A DNA stretch of 64,000 bases from Rhizobium sp. CF080 (GTDB lineage Bacteria; Pseudomonadota; Alphaproteobacteria; Rhizobiales; Rhizobiaceae), in NCBI RefSeq assembly GCF_000282095.2, contig NZ_AKKC02000004.1, forward strand, positions 806,001 through 870,000, read 5' to 3'. Every line of letters starts with the position of its first letter. The stretch's first letter is position 1. A program made the position numbers and the translations under genes. The notes beneath the pieces are model-generated. The model was given only the letters and a program-made list of their open reading frames with translations. It was not told where the DNA came from and made no database searches. This document shows positions 1 to 8,119 of the stretch, piece after piece.

Positions 1-32
1 GGGGCGGCGATTTCGTCATCGACCCCGTTTGA
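1..32 (+). CDS. 3' end of an upstream gene (partial)
   Basis: An open frame enters from the left edge (codons from base 3) and ends at a TGA at 30-32, giving a C-terminal tail GGDFVIDPV. The next gene starts 67 bases later on the same strand, so this could be the last gene of a preceding transcription unit. Ten codons are too few to assign a family, and another frame could be the real one. Confidence 0.3.
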   Translation, partial: GGDFVIDPV

Positions 33-99
33 CGCAAACCGCTCCCCGTGCCCGCCTGGAGGAGGTCGGCGCCGGGAGCATAACCTGAAGGAGGAGAGC

Positions 100-1332
100 A
101 TGGGTATTCGCAAATTGGCCTTCGTCGGCGCGCTCGCGGTTGCCAGCATGTCGGCATTTTATGCCTCGGCCCGCGCCGAGGATGTGAAAATCACCGTCTG
201 GTCGCTTGACCGCGACATTCAGCCGGCTCCGAACCTCATCAAGGATTTCAACAATCTGAAGACCGGGATTACGGTCGAATATCGCCAGATCCAGTTTGAC
301 GACGTGGTGAGCGAGGCGATGCGCGCCTATTCGACCGGCCAGGCGCCCGACATCATCGCCGTCGACAATCCCGAGCATGCCCTGTTCTCGTCGCGCGGAG
401 CATTTCTCGACCTGACAGACATGATCGCGCAATCAAGCACCGTGAAGCCGGCGAACTATTATCCCGGTCCCCTGAAATCGGTGATGTGGAAGGATCGTTA
501 CTTCGGCATTCCGAAGGCGACCAACACGATCGCGCTCTACTACAACAAGGATATGTTCAAGGCGAAGGGGCTCGATCCGGACAAACCGCCGAAGACCTGG
601 GCAGAGCTCCTCGATACGGCCCGCAAGCTCACCGATCCCGCAAAGAACGTCTATGGCATCACTTTCTCGGCGAAGGCGAACGAGGAGGGGACCTTCCAGT
701 TCCTGCCCTGGGCGCAGATGGGCGGCGGCGGTTATGACAAGATCAACACGCCCGGTGCCGTGAAAGCGCTCCAAACCTGGAAGACGATCATCGACGAGAA
801 GCTCGCGTCCCGCGATACGCTCACCCGCAGCCAGTGGGATTCGACCGGAACCTTCAATTCCGGCAATGCGGCCATGGCGATTTCCGGCCCCTGGGAGCTG
901 GATCGCATGGTGAAGGAGGCGAAGTTCGATTGGGGTGTCGCGCTGCTGCCGCTTCCGGAAGCCGATGCGAAACGCTCGTCCGCCATGGGCGACTTCAACT
1001 GGGCGATCTTCGCCAACTCCAAACACCCGAAGGAAGCCTTCAAGGTGCTGGAATATTTCGTCTCGCAGGACAATCGGATGTTCAAGGATTTCGGCCAGCT
1101 TCCGGCTCGCTCCGATCTTGCCATTCCGCCGACTGGCCAGCCGCTCAAGGACGCCGCTCTGAAGGTCTTTCAGGAGCAGTTGAAATTTGCGCAGCCCCGC
1201 GGACCGCATCCCGCATGGCCCAAGATTTCCAAGGCGATCCAGGATGCCATCCAGGCAGCCCTGTCCGGTCAGATGAGCGCTCAGGAGGCGCTCGACCAGG
1301 CCGACAAGAAGATCAAGGCCGTGCTTGGCTAA
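100..1332 (+). CDS. Carbohydrate ABC transporter substrate-binding protein (family 1)
   Basis: This periplasmic binding protein should capture a sugar or sugar derivative and deliver it to the membrane pair encoded downstream. The 410-residue product starts with a basic n-region, a hydrophobic core and an ARA-ED signal-cleavage site near residue 26. It continues as a MalE/UgpB-type type-1 sugar-binding fold (ITVWSL near the mature N-terminus, IIAVDNPEH, a GPWELDRM segment). The start is fixed by AAGGAGG a few bases before the ATG at 100. It is the first gene of a four-gene importer set. The ligand cannot be read from the sequence; neighbouring catabolic genes are on the other strand and do not settle it. 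Confidence 0.9.
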   Translation: MGIRKLAFVGALAVASMSAFYASARAEDVKITVWSLDRDIQPAPNLIKDFNNLKTGITVEYRQIQFDDVVSEAMRAYSTGQAPDIIAVDNPEHALFSSRGAFLDLTDMIAQSSTVKPANYYPGPLKSVMWKDRYFGIPKATNTIALYYNKDMFKAKGLDPDKPPKTWAELLDTARKLTDPAKNVYGITFSAKANEEGTFQFLPWAQMGGGGYDKINTPGAVKALQTWKTIIDEKLASRDTLTRSQWDSTGTFNSGNAAMAISGPWELDRMVKEAKFDWGVALLPLPEADAKRSSAMGDFNWAIFANSKHPKEAFKVLEYFVSQDNRMFKDFGQLPARSDLAIPPTGQPLKDAALKVFQEQLKFAQPRGPHPAWPKISKAIQDAIQAALSGQMSAQEALDQADKKIKAVLG

Positions 1333-1339
1333 GAAGCCG

Positions 1340-1354
1340 CGGGCCTACGGCCCG
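1340..1354 (+). promoter_or_regulatory. Intercistronic hairpin after the binding-protein gene
   Basis: A perfect GC-only inverted repeat, CGGGCC-TAC-GGCCCG, begins 7 bases after the stop codon of the binding-protein gene, inside a 154-base gap before the first permease. No T-run follows, so it is not a classic intrinsic terminator. Hairpins at this place in importer operons often stabilise or trim the upstream mRNA so that the binding protein is made in excess; that role is inferred here. Confidence 0.5.
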
Positions 1355-1486
1355 GGCGACTTGCCTTCGCTCCCTCCCGTCTGCCCCTCGGGAAGAGGAG
1401 AAGAAGGCACCATTCCTCCCGGCCGGGGCCGCGATGGCTTGCCACGCGGCTCCGGACCGGAAGATCGGCGCAGATCCGGAGGTGTT

Positions 1487-2389
1487 ATGAGAAGACTGCT
1501 TCTTTCCATCCGCGACGGGCGCGGTTTCGATATCGGCCTTGTTTCGGTGCCGCTCATCTTCCTGTTTGCGATGGCGGGCCTGCCGCTCATTTACAACATC
1601 GTGATGAGCTTTCAGGAAGTGGACATGTTCAGCCTCGGGACTTTCGCGCGGCCGTTCGTGGGTTTCAAGAATTACATCACCCTGTTCTCACAGCCCGAGA
1701 CCTGGCCGATCCTGGGGAATACGGCGATCTTCGTGGTCGCATCGATCGCCGGGCAATTCACCATCGGTTTCGCGCTGGCGCTCTTTTTCTGGACCGGCTT
1801 TCCCGGTTCCTCCTGGCTGCGCGGGCTGTTCCTCGTGTCCTGGGTGATGCCCGGTCTGGTCGTCGGCGCCATCTGGAACTGGATCCTCTCCGGCGACTTC
1901 GGCGTGCTGAACTTTCTTCTAAAGGAGTCCGGGCTCGTTGCCGCGAATATATTCTGGCGCTCCGACCCGAATTTTTCTCTCTGGGCGGTGGTCATCGCCA
2001 ATATCTGGCTCGGCATTTCCTTCAACATGATCCTGCTCTCGGTCGGCTTGTCGGCCATTCCCCAGGATCTCTACGAGGCCGCCGAACTCGACGGCGCCAA
2101 TGTCGTCCAGCGGTTCTACACCATCACCTTGCCGATGATGCGTTCCTCTATCGGCGCGCTCGTTGCGCTTGGCCTGATCTTCACCCTGCAGCAGTTCGAT
2201 CTCTTCGCGGCCATCACTGCCGGCGGCCCCAACAATTCGTCGAACGTTGCGCAATACTGGGCCTGGGATCTGTCCTTCCGCCAGTACGACTTCGCGCAAG
2301 GGGCGACGATCTCCGTCATCATGATCGTCTTCGTGATGTTTGCATCAGTTGTTTATGTGCGTTCGACCCGGCATGAGGTGCGCGGATGA
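1487..2389 (+). CDS. Carbohydrate ABC transporter permease, MalF/UgpA type
   Basis: This is an inner-membrane subunit of the sugar importer, about 300 residues. It has a hydrophobic segment near residues 20-40, five further membrane segments, and the EAA coupling loop EAAELDGANVVQRFY near residues 190-205 that docks on the ATPase. The reading frame is open farther upstream, but the ATG at 1487 is preceded by GGAGG at 1479-1482 with proper spacing, and the upstream 54 codons are proline/arginine-rich junk, so I start at 1487. It overlaps the next permease by 4 bases (ATGA). Confidence 0.88.
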   Translation: MRRLLLSIRDGRGFDIGLVSVPLIFLFAMAGLPLIYNIVMSFQEVDMFSLGTFARPFVGFKNYITLFSQPETWPILGNTAIFVVASIAGQFTIGFALALFFWTGFPGSSWLRGLFLVSWVMPGLVVGAIWNWILSGDFGVLNFLLKESGLVAANIFWRSDPNFSLWAVVIANIWLGISFNMILLSVGLSAIPQDLYEAAELDGANVVQRFYTITLPMMRSSIGALVALGLIFTLQQFDLFAAITAGGPNNSSNVAQYWAWDLSFRQYDFAQGATISVIMIVFVMFASVVYVRSTRHEVRG

Positions 2390-3213
2390 GCATTGCCCTT
2401 CGCGACAAGCTCATGCTGATGGTGGCCGTCCTGCTCGCGGCGGTCTACCTCTTTCCGCTCTACTGGATGTACGTGACCGCGCTGAAGACGGGATCGGCGA
2501 TGTTCGCCTCACCGCCTTCATTCTGGCCATCCGATCCGCAATGGAGCATCTACGGTTCGGTCTGGGAGAGCCGGAATGTCGGCCGTTATCTCTGGAACTC
2601 CTTCGTGATCGCCTGCGGCGCCGTCTCGCTGATCGTCATCCTCGGCACGGGCTGCGCCTATGTGCTGGCGCGCTACCGCAATGCCTGGGTGGATGTCGGC
2701 CTTTTTCTGATCCTCATGTTGCAGGTGCTGCCGGCATCGCTGATGATCACGCCGATCTTCGTCGGCTTTTCGCAGCTCGGCCTGCTGGATTACCCGCGCG
2801 TTGCGGTCATCCTGGCGATCGCGGCCAAGAGCATGCCCTTCTTCGTGGTCCTGGTCAGGGCGGCCTTCATGAGCGTGCCGATGGAACTGGAGGAGGCGGC
2901 GCTGGTCGACGGCAATTCCCGTTTCGGCGCCTTCTTCCACATCGTGCTGCCGCTGGCGCGCAATGGCATTCTCGTCAGCGCCATCCTGATCTTCATGCAG
3001 GCTTTCGGGGAGTTCGTCTATTCGAAGTCGATGATCCAGGCGATCGAATATCAGCCGGCAAGCGTCGGGCTGAATTCCTTCATGGGACCGAACACCAACG
3101 AATGGAACAACATCATGGCCTATGCCGCGATGTATGTGACGCCGATCCTCGCCATCTTCGTTCTCTTGCAACGCCGGATCGTTTCCGGCCTGACGTCCGG
3201 AGCCCTCAAATGA
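2386..3213 (+). CDS. Carbohydrate ABC transporter permease, MalG/UgpE type
   Basis: This is the second membrane subunit, 275 residues with six predicted helices. The EAA loop (EEAALVDGNSRFGAFF, about residues 165-180) is followed by the conserved IVLPLARNGI segment. It starts in an ATGA overlap with the preceding permease and ends in an ATGA overlap with the ATPase, which shows translational coupling. Together with the MalF-type subunit it should form the heterodimeric channel fed by the 100-1332 binding protein. Confidence 0.9.
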   Translation: MSIALRDKLMLMVAVLLAAVYLFPLYWMYVTALKTGSAMFASPPSFWPSDPQWSIYGSVWESRNVGRYLWNSFVIACGAVSLIVILGTGCAYVLARYRNAWVDVGLFLILMLQVLPASLMITPIFVGFSQLGLLDYPRVAVILAIAAKSMPFFVVLVRAAFMSVPMELEEAALVDGNSRFGAFFHIVLPLARNGILVSAILIFMQAFGEFVYSKSMIQAIEYQPASVGLNSFMGPNTNEWNNIMAYAAMYVTPILAIFVLLQRRIVSGLTSGALK

Positions 3214-4283
3214 CCCTGCATCAGATCGAACTTTCGGGCGTGAACAAATATTACGGCGCGTACCATGCGTTGCGGGACATCGACCTGAAGATTCGCAAGG
3301 GCTCCTTCGTGGCGCTCGTCGGTCCGTCCGGCTGTGGAAAATCCACATTGCTGCGTTCGCTGGCCGGGCTCGAATCCATCTCGGCTGGAGACCTGGTCAT
3401 CGCGGGTACCCGGATGAACGGCGTTCCTCCCCGCAAGCGGGATCTTGCCATGGTCTTCCAGTCCTATGCGCTGTACCCGCACATGACGGTCGAAGAAAAT
3501 CTCACCTACAGCCTGCGAATGCGAGGCGTCAGCAAGGAGGAGGCCAGGCGAAAGGCGGAGGAAGTGGCCACCACGACAGGCCTTTCGGCCCTTCTCGGGC
3601 GCTATCCGCGCGAGCTTTCGGGCGGTCAGCGCCAGCGCGTGGCGATGAGCCGGGCGATCATCCGCAATCCCAAGGCATTTCTGTTCGACGAGCCGCTGTC
3701 CAATCTCGACGCCGCTTTGCGTGTCCACATGCGCAAGGAGATCCGTGCCCTCCACGACCGGCTGGGCGCAACATCCGTCTATGTCACCCATGATCAGATC
3801 GAAGCGATGACCATGGCCGATCATGTAGTGGTCATGCGCCAAGGTATCATCGAGCAGCAAGGCGCACCGCTTGAACTCTACGACCGGCCGGCAAACCAGT
3901 TCGTGGCGGGGTTTATCGGGTCGCCGGCCATGAACTTCGTGCCCGCTCAGGTGGGAGCGGACGGACGATCTGTCGTCCTTGATCTCGGCACGCCTCACAC
4001 GGTGGCGTTGACGAGATCCATTGAGGCCGGTCGGGTATTGACCGTGGGAATCCGGCCGGAGCACCTCCAGCTTGCCAGCGAGGCGGAGGCTGGGCTTCGC
4101 TTGCCGGTCGGAAGTGTCGAAAGCACCGGCGCGGCTACTTACGTCACGACCGCGACGCAACCGGAACTCGTCGCGGTACTCAACAGCCGCGTGTCGATCC
4201 GCCCTGGAGAGACGCTTCTCCTTCATCTCGATCCAACTCACTTGCACCTTTTCGACAGGGAAACGCAGATGCGCTTGGTGTGA
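3210..4283 (+). CDS. Sugar ABC transporter ATP-binding protein, MalK/UgpC family
   Basis: This 357-residue ATPase powers the sugar importer from the cytoplasmic face. Visible motifs in order are Walker A GPSGCGKST (about residues 38-46), Q-loop FQSYALYP, signature LSGGQRQR, Walker B AFLFDEPLSN, H-loop VTHDQ, then a C-terminal TOBE/MalK-type regulatory domain (GSPAMNFV, GIRPEHLQL). The true start is the ATG at 3210, overlapping the previous stop; an in-frame extension to 2340 is only a shadow of the permease gene. It ends 42 bases from the convergent hydrolase gene. Confidence 0.92.
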   Translation: MTLHQIELSGVNKYYGAYHALRDIDLKIRKGSFVALVGPSGCGKSTLLRSLAGLESISAGDLVIAGTRMNGVPPRKRDLAMVFQSYALYPHMTVEENLTYSLRMRGVSKEEARRKAEEVATTTGLSALLGRYPRELSGGQRQRVAMSRAIIRNPKAFLFDEPLSNLDAALRVHMRKEIRALHDRLGATSVYVTHDQIEAMTMADHVVVMRQGIIEQQGAPLELYDRPANQFVAGFIGSPAMNFVPAQVGADGRSVVLDLGTPHTVALTRSIEAGRVLTVGIRPEHLQLASEAEAGLRLPVGSVESTGAATYVTTATQPELVAVLNSRVSIRPGETLLLHLDPTHLHLFDRETQMRLV

Positions 4284-4324
4284 AAGGCTCCAGTTGTCCT
4301 CACCGGGGAGGGCTGAGGCAAAGG

Positions 4325-5998
4325 CTACTGGACCTCATCCGTGCGGCTGCGGTCGCTTAGAAGGCAGTGAGCGACTGTTGAAATGGTCTTCAGCCGCTGT
4401 TCGGCATCGTCGTGCGAAAATGCTTCGTCCAACATGGTTGCGTATTTTTGGAACCGCTCCAGTTCCCGGTCAAAAACATGGGCATGCAATGCCTCGCCAT
4501 AATGAAGATCGGCGAACTCCCTGGCGGCTACACTCAGCATGAAATAACCGGCCGCCCGATCCGGATCCGCAAATGCAGCATCCCGCGCCGCCGCGGCGGC
4601 AGCGTGATACGCACGCACGGCATTCCCCTTTTCGCGGATTATATCGGTGATCTTGGTGAACATGGGACCGGTTTCCTTTGCTGTCTGGCCGGCAGCCTTC
4701 GCCTGTTTGGGAACTTGGTTCGGGTTGCTCAGGAATTGATGGAGGATGGAGGTGGCGGTTTCGAAATCGTCGATCTCCATCGCCTCCTGCGGATTGTGCG
4801 ACCCGTGGCGGTTGCGGATGAAGATCATGCCGGTCGGGATGCCGGCTTCGGAGAAGACCGCGGCATCATGCCCGCCGCCCGAAGGAACCAGCGCCGGCTC
4901 TACACCGACGGCTTCGGCTGCAAGCGCGAGCCGAGCGATGAGGCGCGCGTCGCAAAGCGCAGGGCTGGTGAAAAGCGCTGGGCCGAGATCAAAGCGGACG
5001 GAACGCTCGCGCTCGATGCGGGCGACGTGGCTGAGAACGAGGGCGTGCATGCTTTCCAGCATCTGACGGTCTTGGCTGCGGATGTCGAGGCTGAACTCGA
5101 CACTGTCCGGGATCCGCGACAGGGCATGTTTCTGCTGGTCGGTCGAGACCATGCCGCTCGTCACCACGAGATCGCCGCCCTTGGCAACGAAATCATGCCA
5201 GGCGGCGTCGAGGACGTTCAGGAGTTCCGCCATCGCCAGCACCGGATCGTGCCGGTAGGCGAGGGGGACCGCGCCCGAGTGGCCTGCCTCGCCGAAGCAG
5301 GCTATCTTCTTGTAGCGGAAATTGCCGCGGATGCCGGAGACGATCGCTGCGGGAAGGTTGCGCTCGACAAGCACCGGGCCCTGCTCGATATGGACTTCGA
5401 GATAGGCCGTTATGGCATTGCGGTCCAGAAGCGGCCGGCCGGTGCGTATATCGGCCATATCGATGCCGGCGGCTTCCATATGCGCGTCGAGCGTTGCGCC
5501 ATCCTTCTTGTGACGCGCAGCGCGCTCCGTCTCCGTCAACACCCCGAGCAGCGCCTTCGAGCCGATATAGCAGGGGCCGAACCAAGCACTTTCTTCGCCG
5601 CGCATGGCGATGACCTTTACGGGCTCTGGAAAGCGGATGCCTTCACGCCGCGCACGGACGAGGCTGAGGAGCCCGGCCAGCACACCGGCCAGGCCATCAA
5701 AATTGCCGCCTCGCGGCACGCTGTCCACATGCGAACCGACCAGGATATATCGGTCCGCGTGTTTATCTTCGGGCAGTGAAAAGACGACATTGCGGCCTGC
5801 ATCCCAGGTCGCGACGAGCCCTTCGCTGCGGGCAAAATCGATCAGGAATTCGAGCGTTTCGGTTTCGACTTCAGAAAAGGCAGGTCGGCTGACGCCTTCG
5901 ATATCGGCGGTGCGTGTTGCGATCTCCCTGAAAAGCCGGGCGGCGAGATCACCGAGATCGAGGGATGCGGATCTTTCGAGAATGATGGCCTTCCTCAT
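4325..5998 (-). CDS. M20-family N-carbamoyl amino acid / ureido amidohydrolase with C-terminal extension
   Basis: This metallohydrolase is of the hydantoinase/carbamoylase branch of M20 (AmaB, beta-ureidopropionase, allantoate amidohydrolase), which splits N-carbamoyl or ureido bonds. Candidate dinuclear metal ligands are H90 (GSHVDS), D101 (NFDG), E136 (GEES), H203 (EVHIEQG) and H401 (GSHNP); the family dimer fold fits residues 1-425. The product is 557 residues, while relatives are usually about 410-430. Residues 446-557 form an alanine-rich, apparently helical tail that I do not recognise. It has its own Met (ATG at 4663) with AAAGGA upstream, so a fused or separately translated small protein is possible. 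It overlaps the upstream pyrD-like gene by ATGA. A role in pyrimidine ring-product hydrolysis is inferred from context. Confidence 0.85.
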   Translation of the reverse strand: MRKAIILERSASLDLGDLAARLFREIATRTADIEGVSRPAFSEVETETLEFLIDFARSEGLVATWDAGRNVVFSLPEDKHADRYILVGSHVDSVPRGGNFDGLAGVLAGLLSLVRARREGIRFPEPVKVIAMRGEESAWFGPCYIGSKALLGVLTETERAARHKKDGATLDAHMEAAGIDMADIRTGRPLLDRNAITAYLEVHIEQGPVLVERNLPAAIVSGIRGNFRYKKIACFGEAGHSGAVPLAYRHDPVLAMAELLNVLDAAWHDFVAKGGDLVVTSGMVSTDQQKHALSRIPDSVEFSLDIRSQDRQMLESMHALVLSHVARIERERSVRFDLGPALFTSPALCDARLIARLALAAEAVGVEPALVPSGGGHDAAVFSEAGIPTGMIFIRNRHGSHNPQEAMEIDDFETATSILHQFLSNPNQVPKQAKAAGQTAKETGPMFTKITDIIREKGNAVRAYHAAAAAARDAAFADPDRAAGYFMLSVAAREFADLHYGEALHAHVFDRELERFQKYATMLDEAFSHDDAEQRLKTISTVAHCLLSDRSRTDEVQ

Positions 5999-6930
5999 GC
6001 ATACTCCGCGATGGCGATGGCCTCATCGGCGACGTCGACCGTGCCGATCAGCGCGTTGACGGCGGCAAGGCCGCGCTCGGCAAGTTTCAAGTCGAGCTCG
6101 CGGACGAGGCGCGGCATGGTCGTGGGGCTGATAAAGGTGGCGGTGCCGACCTGCACGGCGCGGGCACCGGCGATCAGGTATTCCAGCACGTCGTCGATGG
6201 TGGCGATGCCGCCGCAGCCGATGACGGGAATGGAAACGGCGCGGGCGCATTGATACGTCATGCGCAGCGTAATCGGTTTCAGTGCCGGGCCTGAAAGCCC
6301 GCCCATGACATTGCCGAGTCTGACGCGGCCGGTGGTGCTGTCGATCGCCATGGCGAGCATGGTATTGGCGGTGACCAGCGCATCGGCGCCAGCGACTTCC
6401 GCCGCCTGTGCCACTTCGACCACCTCGCCGGTATTCGGCGAGAGTTTTGCCCAGAGCGGAAGATCGGTGGCGGAGCGCATGCGGCGGATGACGTCGGCGG
6501 TTGCGCCCGGCTTCATGGCGAAGGCCTTGCCGTCATCCTCGATATTGGGGCAGGAGATGTTGACCTCGATCGCCGCCACGCCCGGCACGCTCACCTCTTC
6601 GGCGAAACGGGCGAACTCATCGGCGGTGTTGGCCGATATGCTGACGACCAGCGGCGCGTCGTAATCAGAATAGAACGGCACGGTGTTCTGCAGGAACCAC
6701 TGGGCTCCCTTGCTCGGAATGCCGATCGAGTTCAGCATCGCGCCATTGATCTCGCAGACGCGTGGGACGGGGTTGCCCGCCCGCTTGCCGCGCGTGATCG
6801 TCTTCGTCACGTGCGCGCCGAGGCAATTCAGATCGAAGACCTCCGCCAGTTCCTCGGAAAATGTGCCGGAGGCCGGCATGATCGGGTTCTTGAGTGTCAG
6901 CGTACCGATGCGGGTGGTGAGATCCGCCAT
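5995..6930 (-). CDS. Dihydroorotate dehydrogenase-like protein, class 1B (PyrD catalytic subunit type)
   Basis: This 311-residue FMN barrel enzyme interconverts dihydroorotate (or a related dihydropyrimidine) and the oxidised pyrimidine. The start is the ATG at 6930, which overlaps the TAA of the PyrK-like gene. The N-terminal PIMPASGTF motif, the NISCPN motif carrying the class 1B/1A catalytic cysteine, and the C-terminal IGCGGI and VQVGTA phosphate/FMN-binding segments are all present. Class 1B enzymes work with a PyrK iron-sulfur flavoprotein, which is the next gene upstream. Alphaproteobacterial de novo synthesis normally uses the membrane class 2 enzyme, so a catabolic or salvage role is likely here. 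Confidence 0.85.
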   Translation of the reverse strand: MADLTTRIGTLTLKNPIMPASGTFSEELAEVFDLNCLGAHVTKTITRGKRAGNPVPRVCEINGAMLNSIGIPSKGAQWFLQNTVPFYSDYDAPLVVSISANTADEFARFAEEVSVPGVAAIEVNISCPNIEDDGKAFAMKPGATADVIRRMRSATDLPLWAKLSPNTGEVVEVAQAAEVAGADALVTANTMLAMAIDSTTGRVRLGNVMGGLSGPALKPITLRMTYQCARAVSIPVIGCGGIATIDDVLEYLIAGARAVQVGTATFISPTTMPRLVRELDLKLAERGLAAVNALIGTVDVADEAIAIAEYA

Positions 6931-7778
6931 TACAGCACCTCCTGAAGATCGAAGACCGGTCCTTCGCGGCAGACCCGAAGATTGACGGCACCGTCGTCGC
7001 GGCGGAAAGGCCGCACGCAGGCCTGGCACATGCCGATGCCGCAGGCCATGTTCTGTTCGAGGGCCACCTGTCCGCCGATGCCGTGGCGCGCGCCAATCTC
7101 CTGCAGCATGCGCAGAAGGCGGGCCGAACCGCAGGTGAAGAAAGCGTCGATACCGCGGTTGCGGATCAGGCCTTCGACCATCGGCGCCAGGCTTTCGCCA
7201 TCCGAATTGCCTTGCTTGTCCGTCACGGTGATGACCTCGGCTCCAAACGAGCGGAAGAGATCTGCCGACATCAGGAGGTCGGGTGAGCGGGCGCTGCAGA
7301 TCGCGATCAACGGCAGGCCGAGGCTGGCACATTCCTGTGCGAGCGGGGCGAGTGTCGCAAGACCAACGCCACGAGCGACAAGCAGCGGCCGGCGCCATTG
7401 CGGCCGGATCTCGAACCCCTGGCCGAGCGGGCCGACGATGTTGAGACTATCGCCGGTTTCAAGGCTGGCCAGCGCCCCGGTCCCTTCGCCCGCGACCTTG
7501 TAGAGGAAGGAGATCTCACCCTTGGCGCGGTCGTAGGAATAGATGCTCATCGGCCGGCGCAGATAGGGTTGAAAACGATCCGTCCGCGGGCAGAGCAAGT
7601 GGAAGAATTGCCCCGGCTCACAGTCCAGCACCGCACGCGGCGCCGAAACCACAAGCAGGCGATACTGGCCGTTCACCCATTCATGCGCTTTGACCGGGCA
7701 TTCCAACTCGTGGATGGAAGGCCGCCCGGGAGGGGTGTTGGGAGCGGAATCTGGAATGACGCAAAGACTGGCTGGCAT
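6930..7778 (-). CDS. PyrK-like dihydroorotate dehydrogenase electron-transfer subunit
   Basis: This is a ferredoxin-reductase-like FAD/[2Fe-2S] protein that should pass electrons between NAD(H) and the PyrD-like FMN subunit. It shows an FAD-binding RPMSIYSY segment, a glycine-rich GPLGQGF turn, an NAD-binding region (ARGVGLATLAP), and a C-terminal four-cysteine cluster, ACGIGMCQAC followed by VCREGPVF. The start is uncertain. The ATG at 7778 gives 282 residues, close to PyrK length; a GTG at 7874 gives 314. Neither has a good ribosome-binding site. The only strong Shine-Dalgarno upstream leads an ATG at 7945 whose frame stops after ten codons. Confidence 0.85.
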   Translation of the reverse strand: MPASLCVIPDSAPNTPPGRPSIHELECPVKAHEWVNGQYRLLVVSAPRAVLDCEPGQFFHLLCPRTDRFQPYLRRPMSIYSYDRAKGEISFLYKVAGEGTGALASLETGDSLNIVGPLGQGFEIRPQWRRPLLVARGVGLATLAPLAQECASLGLPLIAICSARSPDLLMSADLFRSFGAEVITVTDKQGNSDGESLAPMVEGLIRNRGIDAFFTCGSARLLRMLQEIGARHGIGGQVALEQNMACGIGMCQACVRPFRRDDGAVNLRVCREGPVFDLQEVL

Positions 7779-7912
7779 GAGGTTGTCCGGAATCAAGAAA
7801 AACAACGCCCTCGGCGGATAGACCGCCGGTCGGAGTGGAATGTCGGTGAGGATGGCGACTTTGGGCTTCAGCACAGCGCCCAGGCCGTTGCGCGCGGTCC
7901 TTCGCTTTTCGA

Positions 7913-7945
7913 TCAGCGTCGGAGAGGGTGGCGGTCGGACGTCAT
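7913..7945 (-). other. Ten-codon leader ORF with strong ribosome-binding site
   Basis: On the minus strand GGGAG lies 6-10 bases before an ATG at 7945 that opens a ten-codon frame (MTSDRHPLRR) ending in TGA at 7913. It sits between the regulator operator and the PyrK-like gene. It could be a translated leader, or the true start of the PyrK-like gene disconnected by a frameshift, because that gene's frame is open across the same stretch. It could also be chance. Confidence 0.3.
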
Positions 7946-8012
7946 AGGGTGCTCCCTGCGTTCGGGGTCCAAAAACAGAGCCTATTGTGGAACCGCAAAA
8001 GCTGTCAAGACG

Positions 8013-8030
8013 ATTCTCAAAAATGAGAAT
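8013..8030. promoter_or_regulatory. Operator-like palindrome in the divergent pyrK-like / xre region
   Basis: A perfect 7-bp inverted repeat, ATTCTCA-AAAA-TGAGAAT, stands in the AT-rich gap between the PyrK-like gene and the XRE regulator. The same core (CTCA-N4-TGAG) recurs at 9061-9080 before the importer operon. The size and symmetry suit a helix-turn-helix dimer, and the obvious candidate is the XRE protein encoded between the two sites. Confidence 0.6.
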
Positions 8031-8119
8031 TTTCGCATGAAAATTATCCTCATTGCGATTTTTCCAGTTTTTGTTTAAGGAGTCGAAGGTTTAGCAACAG
8101 GATGACGGGAGGAATCGCC

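Noticed and set aside
1325..1486. N-terminal extension of the first sugar permease from 1325
   Set aside because: It starts within the binding-protein gene and encodes a Pro/Gly/Arg-rich stretch unlike any permease; the SD-supported ATG at 1487 fits the family.
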